Source: Salvelinus alpinus
Taxonomy: Eukaryota; Chordata; Actinopteri; Salmoniformes; Salmonidae
Direction: 5' to 3'
Length of the DNA stretch: 64,000 bases
NCBI RefSeq assembly: GCF_045679555.1
Contig: NC_092090.1
Coordinates: forward strand, 31,397,288 to 31,461,287
Position 1 is the first letter of the stretch. Every line of letters starts with the position of its first letter. Below are positions 43,306 to 55,784 of the stretch, in pieces. The position numbers and the translations under genes are program-made. The notes under the pieces were generated by a model. The model was not told the origin of the DNA and did not search any database. It saw nothing but the letters and a program-made list of their open reading frames with translations.

Positions 43306-45519
43306 ATAATTTCCCATGTCCAATATCACTTGGTTGAAGGAGTTTATCATTGTTTGGGAATGCTGTTACCACATGTTACTCTCTGCCACATACAATTGAG
43401 GCAGAGAGGTTTCGACCCTCATTGCGTGAGGTCTCAGCCAAATGACCCTTGCCCTGACTCCCACAATGCTCCAGGAGTGGGGGTGAGAGCTGTCTGTCGG
43501 TTGGATGTTCTACCCATCTGTTACAACTTACGTACGTGTTATATTTTGTAAGCTAATGTTAGACTAATTTTGGCAATGTGGTTGTATGCTAGTATTAGTG
43601 TGAGAGATTAAACTTTTTTTTTTGGCTCACCAAGTGTAATTCATGTGTAACTTGGAGGGCACCAATGAGCTACAAATATTTGCTGAAGAAAAGGTCTGAC
43701 AAATATTGAAGTATGGACACCCAGCGGAGACTGTGTAATTGCATACGCAGACAGACGTATATGTTAAGTGTTTCACCACTTAAGGTCTTTTGTCCAGAAC
43801 TGTTGCAACACATCCGAGTCACTGCTTCCTTAAGCTCCCTGCGGGCAGCCGCTCCACCTGTGTATCTAGAGGTGGGTAGGGCTTTTGAACCAGTACCTTG
43901 TCAATGGTGATAGAACCCAAAGTACGAATTGATGAACGAACATTCCACAATTCATCAAACACTTTTTTGAGGTTTCTAAATTCTTTATAGCTACAAGTAC
44001 GTATAGGAAAAACTTGTAAAAAAACGAACATTTGAAGAATATTGTTACATCTTGGGAGATTAACAAAGCCTTGTATAGTATTATTAATTCATTTACTCAG
44101 AGCTAATATAGGCAACGGCATTAACATCTAAAGTGGGAATGAAAAGCTCCACTTGTAAAGTTGATATGCAAAAAAATATTTTTGTGCTTTTTTTTTCAAC
44201 TGTCCACATCATTACGTCACACCAAATGTACAGTATGTACTGTAGCTACTACACTTTGCTGAGTTAGGGCTACATATTGTTTTGTCTGCTTGGTTACAAA
44301 AAAGACAGACTAACGCCCAAGTTTGTCTGGCTCTCAGTGACACGCAATGCACTCTGACAATCTCCTCCCAGAAAGAGATCCCCACTCCCCCCATGGAGTT
44401 CTAACCACAGACCTATGGGTTTTAACTGTAAAATGAAAAGCTCTGTGTGCAAAATATCGACACGGTGTGGAGAGAGGGAAACATTGCTGATCAGGGTAAA
44501 TAAAGTGCTTTCATTTCTGTAAAACAGATACGTATGAAAATACCCTCAAATAAAGTTGACATTCTGTACTGTTGCCTCATATACAACATTTGATCTCACA
44601 TCCAAAGTGCTGGAGTATAGAGCCAAATTAAACATTTTAGCTTCACTGTACAAATAAATACGAAGGTCAGTGTACATTATGTATATATTTTTGTTTTACA
44701 GCAGGATTGATTGAGTCTCTGTAAGACTGACAAAGCGATTCTCCTTTGCACTGCTCTTGTTCTGATATCTCATGGCTGAATATATGGCCTACTGACCTAC
44801 ATATCAGGGAGGTCCCCCATCAAATGATTAGTTTCAAATGATAATTCTATCACATCAATGACATCAAATGCAACTTTATTAAATGGACATGTATTCATGA
44901 GTGCCGGGTTCCAGATCCTGTTCTTGGAAGTGCTGTAATGCTGACACATTTTGGCAGTGCAGCCTACATATTTATGCTGTTGAGTCTAAGGACTGGTAGT
45001 GAATGAAGTGGGAATGACCATTTATTGGCAATTCTTTCAAGTGATTAACAAACCAAGGGATGATTAGATTGCTACACCATTCAATTAAGAGGTTAGGGCA
45101 TCAGTGCAGAGTCCAATTTCTCTGGTCTTATCTGGTTAGATGTGCTGACATGTCTTACTGTTGATTACATTTAAATGTTGACATAATTTCAAGATGAATT
45201 GAAAGCGGCAATACAGTACATACAGCAAGACAGGCTTTATTAAAGGGGAAATTCAGGATATTACAGCTTGTTGTTAGATGGCTCCTCATCCTAATAGTAG
45301 CCTGTGGGCCAGGAGAAACCATAATCCATTATCTTAACAGCCACTATAAATGTCAGCTAACTTTAGCCACTGCTAGCAAAAAATCTATGGAACTGATGGG
45401 AACATGTGTGCAATTGTCAAAATGTCACAGTCAAATAAACTGAAATAATCATCATATTTGGTTTGATGTCACTAAAAGGGGATTTGGCTCACATTGAGGT
45501 TCAAACCCAGGACATCTGC
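43306..45519. other. intergenic DNA with a detached Tc1-type end
   Basis: At about 44558-44665 a sequence (TTTGATCTCACATCCAAAGTGCTGGAG ... CTGTACAAATAAATACGAAGG) matches the right end of the element at 11597-12767. The rest shows no recognisable gene or repeat. Confidence 0.5.
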
Positions 45520-45730
45520 CGTGCGGCCCTCCCGATGACAGAGGGTAGTGCGATTGGCCCAGTACATCACTGGGGCTAAGCTCCCTGCCATCCAGGACCT
45601 CTACACCAGGCGGTGTCAGAGGAAGGCCCTAAAAATTGTAAAATAACCCAGCCACCCCAGTCATAGACTGTTCTCTCTACTACCCATGGCAAGCAGTACC
45701 GGAGTGCCAAGTCTAGGACAAAAAGAAAAG
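45520..45730 (+). mobile_element. LINE C-terminal coding fragment
   Basis: Text such as LPAIQDLYTRRCQRKALKIVK (45590-45645), then GSPSLGQKEK-like codons, resembles the C-terminus of the non-LTR proteins represented at 32525-33985. Only about 200 bases remain. Confidence 0.55.
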
Positions 45731-46185
45731 CTAGCTATTTGCTAGTGCAAGTGGGGACACTTCAGGCTGAGGAGTAAGTTTCACACATCCCCATGTGCCT
45801 CACACATGTCCCTTCCATTGATTGTTAACTAGTGGTGGCTAAAGTTAGCTGAAGTGTGTAGTGGCTGTCTAAAGAAAACCGAAGCATGGAATACATTTTC
45901 TCCTGGCCCATAGACTACTTTCAGGCTGAGGAACCATCTAACATCAAGTTGTAAAATCCTGAATTTCCGATGTGCAGGTTTGGCCAAGCCTAGGTTGCAC
46001 TGTTGGGACTATTCCATTAGTTACATTATAACAGGCAAGTTAATCTAGTGCACCTCAAGTATTTGACACATGTATTTGACCCAGGTCTGGTATTTTTCTT
46101 GCTTCAACTATGACCCAACTAACTTTGATGTATGGTATATGTACAGTCCTGGATATCTGTACCGATGACCCAAAAGTATTATTAA

Positions 46186-46423
46186 GTTCATTATTTGCCA
46201 TAGGGATACACGGCATAGAGCTCTCTGGTTGTTGTGTCCAGGTGTGTATGGCCCTTCTAGTGTGTAGTCTCCATGGAACTGTGTGCTAATGACTAAAACC
46301 AATTATTTTGCGATATGTTATGGGGTAATTACGTATTATTCTTCTTGTGTTGTTAAACATGAATACTGGTATAATATACAAACTGATTTATTTGGTAACA
46401 CTTTACTTTAAGGTAGGCTACAC
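46186..46423 (+). repeat. dispersed duplicated block, copy 1
   Basis: TTTGCCATAGGGATACACGG ... GGTAACACTTTACTTTAAGG. About 90 percent identical by eye to 51088-51315, same orientation, 4.9 kb apart. Confidence 0.8.
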
Positions 46424-46554
46424 ATAGCAAGAGGAACTGCCACTCCCTACCTTCAGGCTATGCTCAAACCCTACACCCCAACCCGAGCACTCAGTTCTGC
46501 CACCTCAGGTCTATTGGCCCTCCCACCCACCTGTTTTGAGCCGCACATTTTTAG

Positions 46555-46574
46555 CAAAATAATAATAATAAAAA

Positions 46575-46605
<31 letters not shown>

Positions 46606-46610
46606 TATAA
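46555..46610. repeat. A-rich tract followed by (TA)n
   Basis: AATAATAATA, poly(A) of about 14 bases, then some 13 TA units. It may mark the 3' end of a retroposed repeat whose body precedes it (46430-46550). Confidence 0.8.
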
Positions 46611-46801
46611 TACTTTTTGGGGGGGGCTTGCCTGTTATGCATGTTATTTTGGCATAAATACATGTCACATATCAGTTTGCAAACAAAGAAAAAAAACAGA
46701 TATCGTTCAGTTAATAAAGCTGCATACACACATGGTTTCTTTTTGTTTTCTTGAATAAGGCAGCTCCAAAATGCAGGTGTTTCAGGCTAGCTCAGTGCTT
46801 T

Positions 46802-46826
46802 CTGTGGTGGTGGTGGTGGTGGTGGG
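46802..46826. repeat. (GTG)n trinucleotide run
   Basis: About seven GTG units. Confidence 0.9.
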
Positions 46827-47548
46827 GCGTGGGGCGTGCCAGCAGAAAATAAGAGCATTGCACCGTGATTGTCTCAGTGTTCTGTCACTCATGGGGACAG
46901 TACGTCATTGCCAAGTCCTTAGTAAGGGTAGACATCCAACATTTCAGCCCTTTGGGTCCTGCCATATAGTTATATTACAAGTACCCTTCCATGAAGGCTC
47001 AAGGTCATTGGCCACAGATACAATGACGTCAAATCACGTTAGCCACATCTTACTTCCAAGGTCTTAGCTAGCAGTGATCATCATGAATCAAGTCGACAAT
47101 CTACTGGCAAATCCTTTTTAATCCTTGTCATATGAAGAGAAATAATGAAGATAAATTATAGATAAAATGTATCGGTGCTCATCGGCCATTGGACATAAAG
47201 AATTCACAACAAGCTGGAAATCGCAAATTCAACAATGAGTCGTTGGGAAGGAATCAGTGGCTAACTGCAAGCATTGCAAAGCAAACACTAATGTTAGCCT
47301 GCTATTCAATGGAGTGGCTATGTGTTTCTTTTCAGAGTTCCCACCATAAATCCAGAGACTTTGATGACAAAGTTTGATGACAAAATTTGCCCACAAAGGA
47401 CCACCGCGCCACCTTCACAAGGTCCAAAAATGTCCAAAAATCCCAAAATGTCTTGTATGCTGCATAAATGATGTAATATGGGAGATATGTATACTGTAGC
47501 TAAAAAGTCATACTAAGTGTATGTTGTGAAGTAAGCTGTTAGTAGCCC

Positions 47549-47852
47549 ATGTGCCTCACCCTAATAATTTGGTCTATTTTCACCAACGCGGTATTGTACA
47601 CACATCGTCCGTGGCCGGTGTGTGCTTGTTTTGTACAGCTTTGACAGTGCTACTGATAGTAGTGGTGGCGCTTGGCTTGCACTTGAAAATTCACACACAA
47701 CATTCTATAATATAATTGTGTTATTTGATGTGTCAAATTAAAAGCTTATTTAACACGTCAAATAGTGTTATATGACGTTTATCTTTTTTGACAAGCAAAG
47801 ACCCAAACGGCGTTCAATGTGCCTCACCCTAATAATTTGGTCTATTTTCACC
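47549..47852 (+). repeat. pair of 36-bp perfect direct repeats 268 bp apart
   Basis: ATGTGCCTCACCCTAATAAT followed by TTGGTCTATTTTCACC occurs at 47549-47584 and 47817-47852 without mismatch. The interval carries GTCAAAT-rich sequence and no coding. Confidence 0.85.
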
Positions 47853-48739
47853 TCTTAATTTCGCCTTCTGTTATAACTTGGTGGTGCACATGTAGCCTAT
47901 AACCTGTTTTAGAGAAATGTAATAATCAAATATTGTAAGAGCTTTCCTTGTCTGTTTGTATGCCCCCTTTATTTATAATACAGTTCTGACTTGCTGTACA
48001 TGGAGTGCACTGTAAGAATGGCCTATGTTCTGAATTCTGTCGCTGTACATTTCAAAAGTGCTGAACAAGTAGTTATATTGACTACGTCCATCGTCTCTCG
48101 CTAATTAATGTCTTAATCGAAATTACGGATTGCCTCTTACCCGCTTGTCGTCCCCTCATGCCATAGTTTGTACATCTCGATTGTCAGTAGAAAGCACATT
48201 TGTTTAACAAGTCAGCCATATCAGCTATGTTTTTTTTAAATGCAGTAAACAAGGCTGAATGAACTGTTTTGCTGCCAGACAAGACTCCTCTGAAAGCCAG
48301 GTGTAGCAGTGGTAAGGTGTTGGGACTCTGCTGTTAGGACAACTTTATGTAGACCCAAATAGTTTGTGTGCACCGTTTGTCACCGTTATAGTGCAATGAA
48401 TGTATTGTTTAGTGTTGTGTTGTGTAATGGCTTTACTGGCATGCATCCCACAATTTTGTTTTGTTCCACCAAGATTTACATGCTAAAATCGCCACTGCGC
48501 TCTGCCCAGCCCAAGCTCTTCTCTGTCCTGGCACCCCAATGGTGGAACCAGCTTCCCCCTGAGAGAGCCCGTCCCCCACTGATAGCTACGTAATTGAGGA
48601 AAAATGTACTTTCTATGCCTGTGATATTTGGTTGTTCCACCGAGCTATCTTAAGATGAATGCTAAATGACTAAAATGGAAAACATTTGAAAATGTAGTAG
48701 CTGTCTCAATGTGAAACTAATAAAGACATAGTGTGATAC
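47853..48739. other. intergenic DNA with a short LINE-like fragment
   Basis: At 48478-48590 a plus-strand frame (SPLRSAQPKLFSVLAPQWWNQLPPERAR) resembles C-terminal text of degraded non-LTR elements. At 48645-48680 a GCTAAATGACTAAAATGG SINE-tail remnant follows. Nothing else is recognised. Confidence 0.5.
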
Positions 48740-49423
48740 TTGCAGAAATATTGTCCAAAAATTACTTCATTGGGCAGATCAAATACATATGGATAGCATT
48801 ACTATCCAAATTCACATGTAGACCACTGCATACTAGCAGTACGTCTGGTGGCATTGTCATGCTGGAGGGTCATGTCAGGATGAGCCTGCAGGAAGGGTAC
48901 CACATGAGGGAGGAGGATGTCTTCCCTGTAACTCACAGCGTTAAGATTCCCTGCAATGACAACAAGCTCAGTCCGATGATGCTGTGACACACTGCCCCAG
49001 ACCATGACGGACCCTCCACCTCCAAATCGATCCCGCTCCAGAGTACAGGCCTCGGTGTAACGCTCATTCCTTCGACGATAAACGCGAATCCGACCATCAC
49101 CCCTGCTGAGACAAAACCACGACTCGTCAGTGAAGAGCACTTTTTGCCAGTCCTGTCTGCTCCAGCGACGGTGGGTTTGTGCCCATAGGCGACGTTGTTG
49201 CCGGTGATGTCTAGTGAGGACCTGCCTTACAACAGGCCTAAAAGCCCTCAGCCCAGCCTCTCTCAGCCTATTGTGGACAGTCTGAGCACTGATGGAAGGA
49301 TTGTACGTTCCTGGTACCTGTCCCGCAGATGTGATGTTTCACATCTGTGCAGGTGTTGTTACACGTGGTCTGCCAATGCGAGGACGATCAGCTGTCCGTC
49401 CTTTCTCCCTGTAGTGCTACTCA
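48740..49423 (-). mobile_element. Tc1-like transposon fragment (family D)
   Basis: Minus-strand frame 49140-48802 shows LFTDESWFCLSRGDGRIRVY (first Asp), FGGGGSVMVWGSVS, VVIAGNLNAVSYREDIL and TLQHDNA (second Asp). Upstream, 49423-49145 continues with RPVVRQVLTRHHRQQRR and WAQTHRRW. The end carrying the third acidic residue is disrupted near 48820, and the 5' side is cut by the LINE starting about 49424. Confidence 0.85.
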
Positions 49424-50193
49424 GCAAACTGGATGTAGTCTATCACAGTGCCATCCGTTTTGTCACCAAAGCCCCATATACTACCCACCACCGCGACCTG
49501 TATGCTCTCGGTGGATGGCCCTTGCTTCATATTCGTTGCCAAACCCACTGGCCTCTATAAGTCTTTGCTAGGTAAAGCCCTGCCTTATGTCAGTTCACTG
49601 GTCACCATAGCAACACCCATCCGTAGCACAGGCTCCAGCAGGTATATTTCACTGGTCATCCCCAAAGCCAACACTTCCTTGGGCCGCCTTTCCTTCCAGT
49701 TCTCTGCTGCCAATGACTAGAACGAATTGCAAAAATCACTGAAGCTGGAGACTTATATCTCCCTCTCTAACTTTAAGCATCAGCTGTCAGAGCAGCTTAC
49801 CACTTATCACTGTACCTGTACACAGCCAATCTGTAAATAGCACACCCAACTACCTCATCACCATATTGTTATTTTTCTTTTTGCTCTTTTGCACCCCAGT
49901 ATCTCTACTTGCACATCATCATCTGCACATCTATCACTCCAGTGTTAATGCTAAAGTGTAATTATTTCGCTTCCATGGCCTATTTATTGCCTTACCTCCT
50001 AATCTTCTACATTTGCACACACAGTACATAGATTTTTCTATTGTGTTATTGACTGTATGTTTGTTTATATGTAACTCTGTGTTTTATTTTTGTTGAACTG
50101 CTTTGCTTTATCTTGGCCAGGTCGCAGTTGTAAATGAGAACTTGTTCTCAACTTGCCTACCTGGTTAAATAAAGGTGAAATAAATAAAAAATA
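49424..50193 (+). mobile_element. 5'-truncated LINE with poly(A)-like tail
   Basis: It encodes a C-terminal non-LTR segment (LDVVYHSAIRFVTKAPYTTHH, LYKSLLGKALPYVSSL, RLSFQFSAAND), then a 3' UTR and the tail GTTAAATAAAGGTGAAATAA. It abuts the Tc1 fragment on the left and a piggyBac-like remnant on the right, so it postdates at least one of them. Confidence 0.8.
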
Positions 50194-50195
50194 TT

Positions 50196-50631
50196 TCAAA
50201 TCTCATCCATCCTTTTCCAGTTGTCTCCATATTTACGGAAACCCTCCAAATTTGTCATCTCCAGGATGACTTTTTTGATGGCTGGTGTGATGAACATGTA
50301 GAATGTTGAGGCGATGTCCTGGGCATGGGCAACTGCATGTCTTGTGGGCCCTGGGGTCATCCTTATGACATTTTGTGCTGCCATCCTGCCCTGGTTGTCA
50401 TATGGTGACAAGGACCATGTTATTTTGCTGTTCTTTGACAAAAAAATTCTCTCTGTCAGCTTGGGGCAAATCTTCTTCATCTGAAGATGATGCATTGTGC
50501 TCTGGGTTGTATTCTTCCCCATCTTCTTCTTCATATACCTCCTCCTCTTCTAAATCATTGTTCTCTTGTTCCTCCTGGACATCTGAAAAAATCATATCTA
50601 CGACCTGTTGGGCACTGAAACGTGCGCTCAT
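50196..50631 (-). pseudogene. second piggyBac transposase N-terminal remnant (PGBD4-like)
   Basis: The minus strand from 50631 starts MSARFSAQQVVDMIF, followed by an acidic Glu/Asp-rich stretch. After a frame change near 50400-50420 it continues RMTPGPTRHAVAHAQDI and PAIKKVILEMTNLEGFRKYGDNWK. These match the start of the PGBD4-type transposase domain. Coding stops at the LINE tail at 50193, and the catalytic core is missing. It belongs to a different lineage from 4440-4805, judging by its divergent sequence. Confidence 0.75.
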
Positions 50632-50689
50632 GGCTTCAGCAAAGAGAGAACTGGGGGGACTGCCATCTGCAGCACCTTTATAGCCGCTG

Positions 50690-50836
<147 letters not shown>

Positions 50837-51087
50837 TTGTGGTTTTTGTGATGTGTAAATTATTTTATAACTGCCTGGTAAAAAATGACCCTAAGACAAT
50901 CTATGAAACCTTGTGGTGTACATCTTTCATGGAAATATGAACAAAGGCGATGTTTCACTATTTCTAATGTTGGGGTCACTAGGAAAAATCATCAAATTTC
51001 AAGTTGAAAAAATATAATTTAGGGGGTTTTCTTTGCTTTTAAACATTGTGGCAGGTCATTTTTTCCCCTTACTTAAGACAACACATT

Positions 51088-51315
51088 ATTTGCCATAGGG
51101 ATACACAGCATTGAGCTCTCTGGTTGTTGTGTCCAGGTGTGTATGGCCCATCTAGTGTGTAGTCTCCATGACACTGTGTGCAAATTATTAAAACCAATTA
51201 ATTGCGACATGTTATGGGGAAATTACGCATTATTCTTCTTGTGGCGTTAAACATGAATACTGGTATAATATACAAACAGATTTATTTGGTAACACTTTAC
51301 TTTAAGGTAGGCTAC
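51088..51315 (+). repeat. dispersed duplicated block, copy 2
   Basis: Same orientation and about 90 percent identity with 46186-46423. A further 21-base match (ATGTACTTTCTATGCCTGTGATA region) links 51433-51456 with 48605-48628. Confidence 0.8.
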
Positions 51316-51456
51316 ACATACAGTATAAACCACTTATTTTTAGTTTATAAGTGTGGATATAAGTAGATAAAATTCCTTTATTGTGTCTTATTAGCCATAT
51401 ATTAGGCCGTGTTTAAGTGTTTACCTATTATTGATGTACTTTCTATGCCTGTGATA

Positions 51457-52983
<1,527 letters not shown>

Positions 52984-53681
52984 CTGTATCCCCAGCTGTA
53001 TCCCCAGCTGTGGTAAGAATGGTCAAATAACAGCATTGTATATTGAGGGTGTGGTGACTTACAGTATTGTGCTGTGATAGGAGCTACATCCTGCTGACCT
53101 TCACTTTGGGAAGAACAAAGTGTTAATTGTTCATTGCTACTGTAATTGTCTTTTGAAAGCTGGTTCAACTTTTTGTAAAAAAACAAAAAACAAAATGTTT
53201 TACCACAGCATTTTTCACAGATACTTCATTGGTGTGGGTTTTGGTTTATATTGATTTATATAGATTTTATCAAGTGCTTCCGGTACATACAGTACATGAT
53301 CAAAACTAAGTAGTGGAATGTACTTCAATTTTTTTCTCTTTGGTTCATCAGATATTTGCCCGTTGACAAATGGAGAATGAAAAGAGGTAACATTGATAGA
53401 ATTTCTCTCACAGGTTTTAGCAGGGAAGAGAAACTATTAGTTAATGACATACACATATTGTGGGTAGTCACATCATGTGGGTAGTTCACTTTTGACAATC
53501 GTGTATAATAAGGTGTGCAATAGTAAAAATAATTATAATATTAATTTTTACATTTCTATAGCGCTTTTCATAGAACCTCAAAGCGCTTCAGTAATTTAGG
53601 ATTCCACACACTGAATGATTGAACTTTGTACTGGTAGTGTCCATACAAACCTTGATATGCTTAAAATGTTCCTCATTGCAG
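52984..53681. other. flank before the mucin exons
   Basis: No exon recognised. At 53555-53590 is a TATAGCGCTTTTCATAGAACCTCAAAGCGCTT stretch containing an AGCGCTT inverted pair that resembles a repeat end. Confidence 0.4.
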
Positions 53682-55784
53682 GCTAATGAGACCTGGGTGA
53701 GCAACTGCCAGGATTGTGTGTGTGACCCGTACAGTCTGGAAATCCAGTGCCAGCCTGTGGCATGCCAACATCAGCCTCCTCTCACCTGTGGTCAGGAGGG
53801 CCAAGTTAAGGTCGTAGAAACCGTTGACTGTTGTCAAAAGGACAAATGCGGTGAGTGACTTCTTTGGATAATATGCTCTTTATGGAGGCTTTGGAACAAC
53901 TCTGTAAAAACATTTACGTTTTTGGTGATTACCTAATATATCCAACCAATGTGGCCATTTGCATATTTTTTTAAACAATAGTTGTTTCTTTCCAAACATA
54001 GTGTGATGTCAACATAGTGTGATGCTCTGCTTCCAAGATAACTTGTCCAGTAGGATTCGAGACAGAGGCAACTATGGGAGTCTGCTTCCCAACGTATCAA
54101 TGCAGTGAGTATGCGTCTGCATGTGCTTGAATGTATGTGGGTGTGCATACCATAGAAATCCCAATATGTTAATTGCAGTATTGAATGATTTTCCATGTTC
54201 TTTGCCCCACAGTGCCAATGTATGTCTGTGTGTTTAACAACACTGAATATCAGATGAGAATGCATTCTATGCGATGCTCATTTTGGCCAGTCCCACCACG
54301 TCTACACTATCAACAATTTTGAACTTAACTTATGAAAAGAGGACAATGTTATTTTAATAGCATAAATTATAAGTCAATCTAAACAAATTAAAACCCTCCA
54401 TTAAGCAATTATAGGCATCTATCTGGGTGCCAACAATATTTTTTTGCAATCCTTTTAAGAGATTAGACATGTATTAGATTAGATATTACACAAAAATTGT
54501 TTCAATTTATACATTTTCCATTGAAATATTGTATTTTCTCATTCCAGCCTGGTGCCAATGTTCCTGGGGACAAGTGTAAGAATTGTGTGTGTGGTGACAG
54601 GGTGGATGCCCAATCCCATCTACATATCATTGAGTGTCAACCTACTGAATGTGACACTCACTGCCAGCAGGTATGTGATCTCTATTGACACATCGACACC
54701 CTTTGGCCTCATATGTAATTTAACCAACTTAGTCTAATATTTGATGAGTTCTTAGCAATTTCAAAATATTATAATAACCCTGATTCCTATGTGTCCACTA
54801 TTGGGCTACTACTGGATAAGTGTAATTACTTGTGAGTTACCAGGATCACACATTGGTATAAGAGAGATCATAAAGGTTTTCTCCTCTCTGGTCTGTCTTC
54901 TTCCTTTCAGGGCTATGATCATCAAGCCGTTCCTGGGCAGTGTTGTGGGAAGTGTGTACAGACAAGCTGTGTGGTTATGCTGCCAGATAATACCACTGTA
55001 ACGGGTTTCGTCCTCGTCTGAAGAGTATGAAATTTCGGACCAATGTGCAGCGTGGTAAGTGTATACTTGTTTTAGCAATTGCCATGGTCCTCAGGATGAT
55101 TAACGTTAATTAATTTGAAAATGTCAGTTTTGTGTGCAGGTATTCCAATAACTAAGGCATGCAACGTGACAAAGGGAAAAGTGTACCTGGACAGCAATGG
55201 CTGCAAGTCTGCAAACGAGGTGGAAGTGACAACATGCGGTGGATCCTGTGGCACCTACGCCATGTGAGTATTTTGATCATTACTGAAATATTTCAGGAAC
55301 ACTAACACATTAATCCTCCAAATAAAACAGAATTGGGCTGCCTGTCTAAATGCAAACTACAACATATATTTTCACTAATATGTTATGTTACAATGGCTGT
55401 GTTTACAAAGGCAGCCCAATTCTGATATTCTTCCCAATTACTGTCAAAAGAGCTCATCTGATTGGTCAAAAGATCGGAATTAGGCTGCCTGTGTAAACAC
55501 AGCCAATGTTATATAATTACAACTGCTACCATCATTACTTCCACATAATGACATCGCCTCTCCTTTCTGTTTTCAGGTATTCTCTTGAGGCCAACATGAT
55601 GGAGCGCTCTTGTACCTGCTGTCGGGAAGTATCCACCACCAAGAAGGAAGTGGAGATGATCTGCCCAGACGGGTCAAAGTTCAACCACTCCTACATCCAC
55701 ATCAATAAATGTGGCTGCCAGAGGACAGAGTGCGTGACCCCAGAGGCGACCCAGGTCACAAGGTCACGACGCAGGAGAAGATGA
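53682..55784 (+). pseudogene. gel-forming mucin 3' end (MUC2/MUC5-like), probably a decayed relic
   Basis: Secreted gel-forming mucins end in VWC-like cysteine domains and a C-terminal cystine knot that dimerises the protein in the ER. Pieces: 53682-53850 (VWC-like, SNCQDCVCDPYSLEIQC); about 54030-54104 (ITCPVGFETEATMGVCF); 54213-54253 (PMYVCVFNNTEYQ); 54548-54670 (PGANVPGDKCKNCVC...THCQQ); 54911-54996 (AVPGQCCGKCVQTSC); 55140-55263 (knot start, ACNVTKGKVYLD, CGGSCGTYAM); 55577-55784 (CTCCREVSTTKKEVEMICPD, KCGCQRTEC, ending in six Arg, TGA). Defects: the second piece cannot join the first in frame, the donor after TEYQ is CAG/ATGAGA instead of GT, and the fifth piece runs into an LTR-like insert with a stop. 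The D domains and PTS repeat are absent upstream. Position beside ap2a2 fits the vertebrate mucin cluster. Confidence 0.75.
54997..55066 (-). mobile_element. LTR-like fragment inserted in a mucin exon
   Basis: TGTAACGGGTTTCG...GGACCAATGTGCAGCGTGGTAAGTG closely resembles the reverse complement of the 3' part of the solo LTRs (GTACGCTTACCACGCTGCACTTTGGTCC...CGTGACA). It starts exactly where mucin homology stops and introduces a TGA at 55018-55020. Confidence 0.6.

Noticed and set aside
54213..54324. Mucin exon extended past TEYQ as open coding
   Set aside because: The downstream text has no mucin resemblance, whereas family members continue with PGxxVP, found in the next exon; the GT donor is mutated instead.
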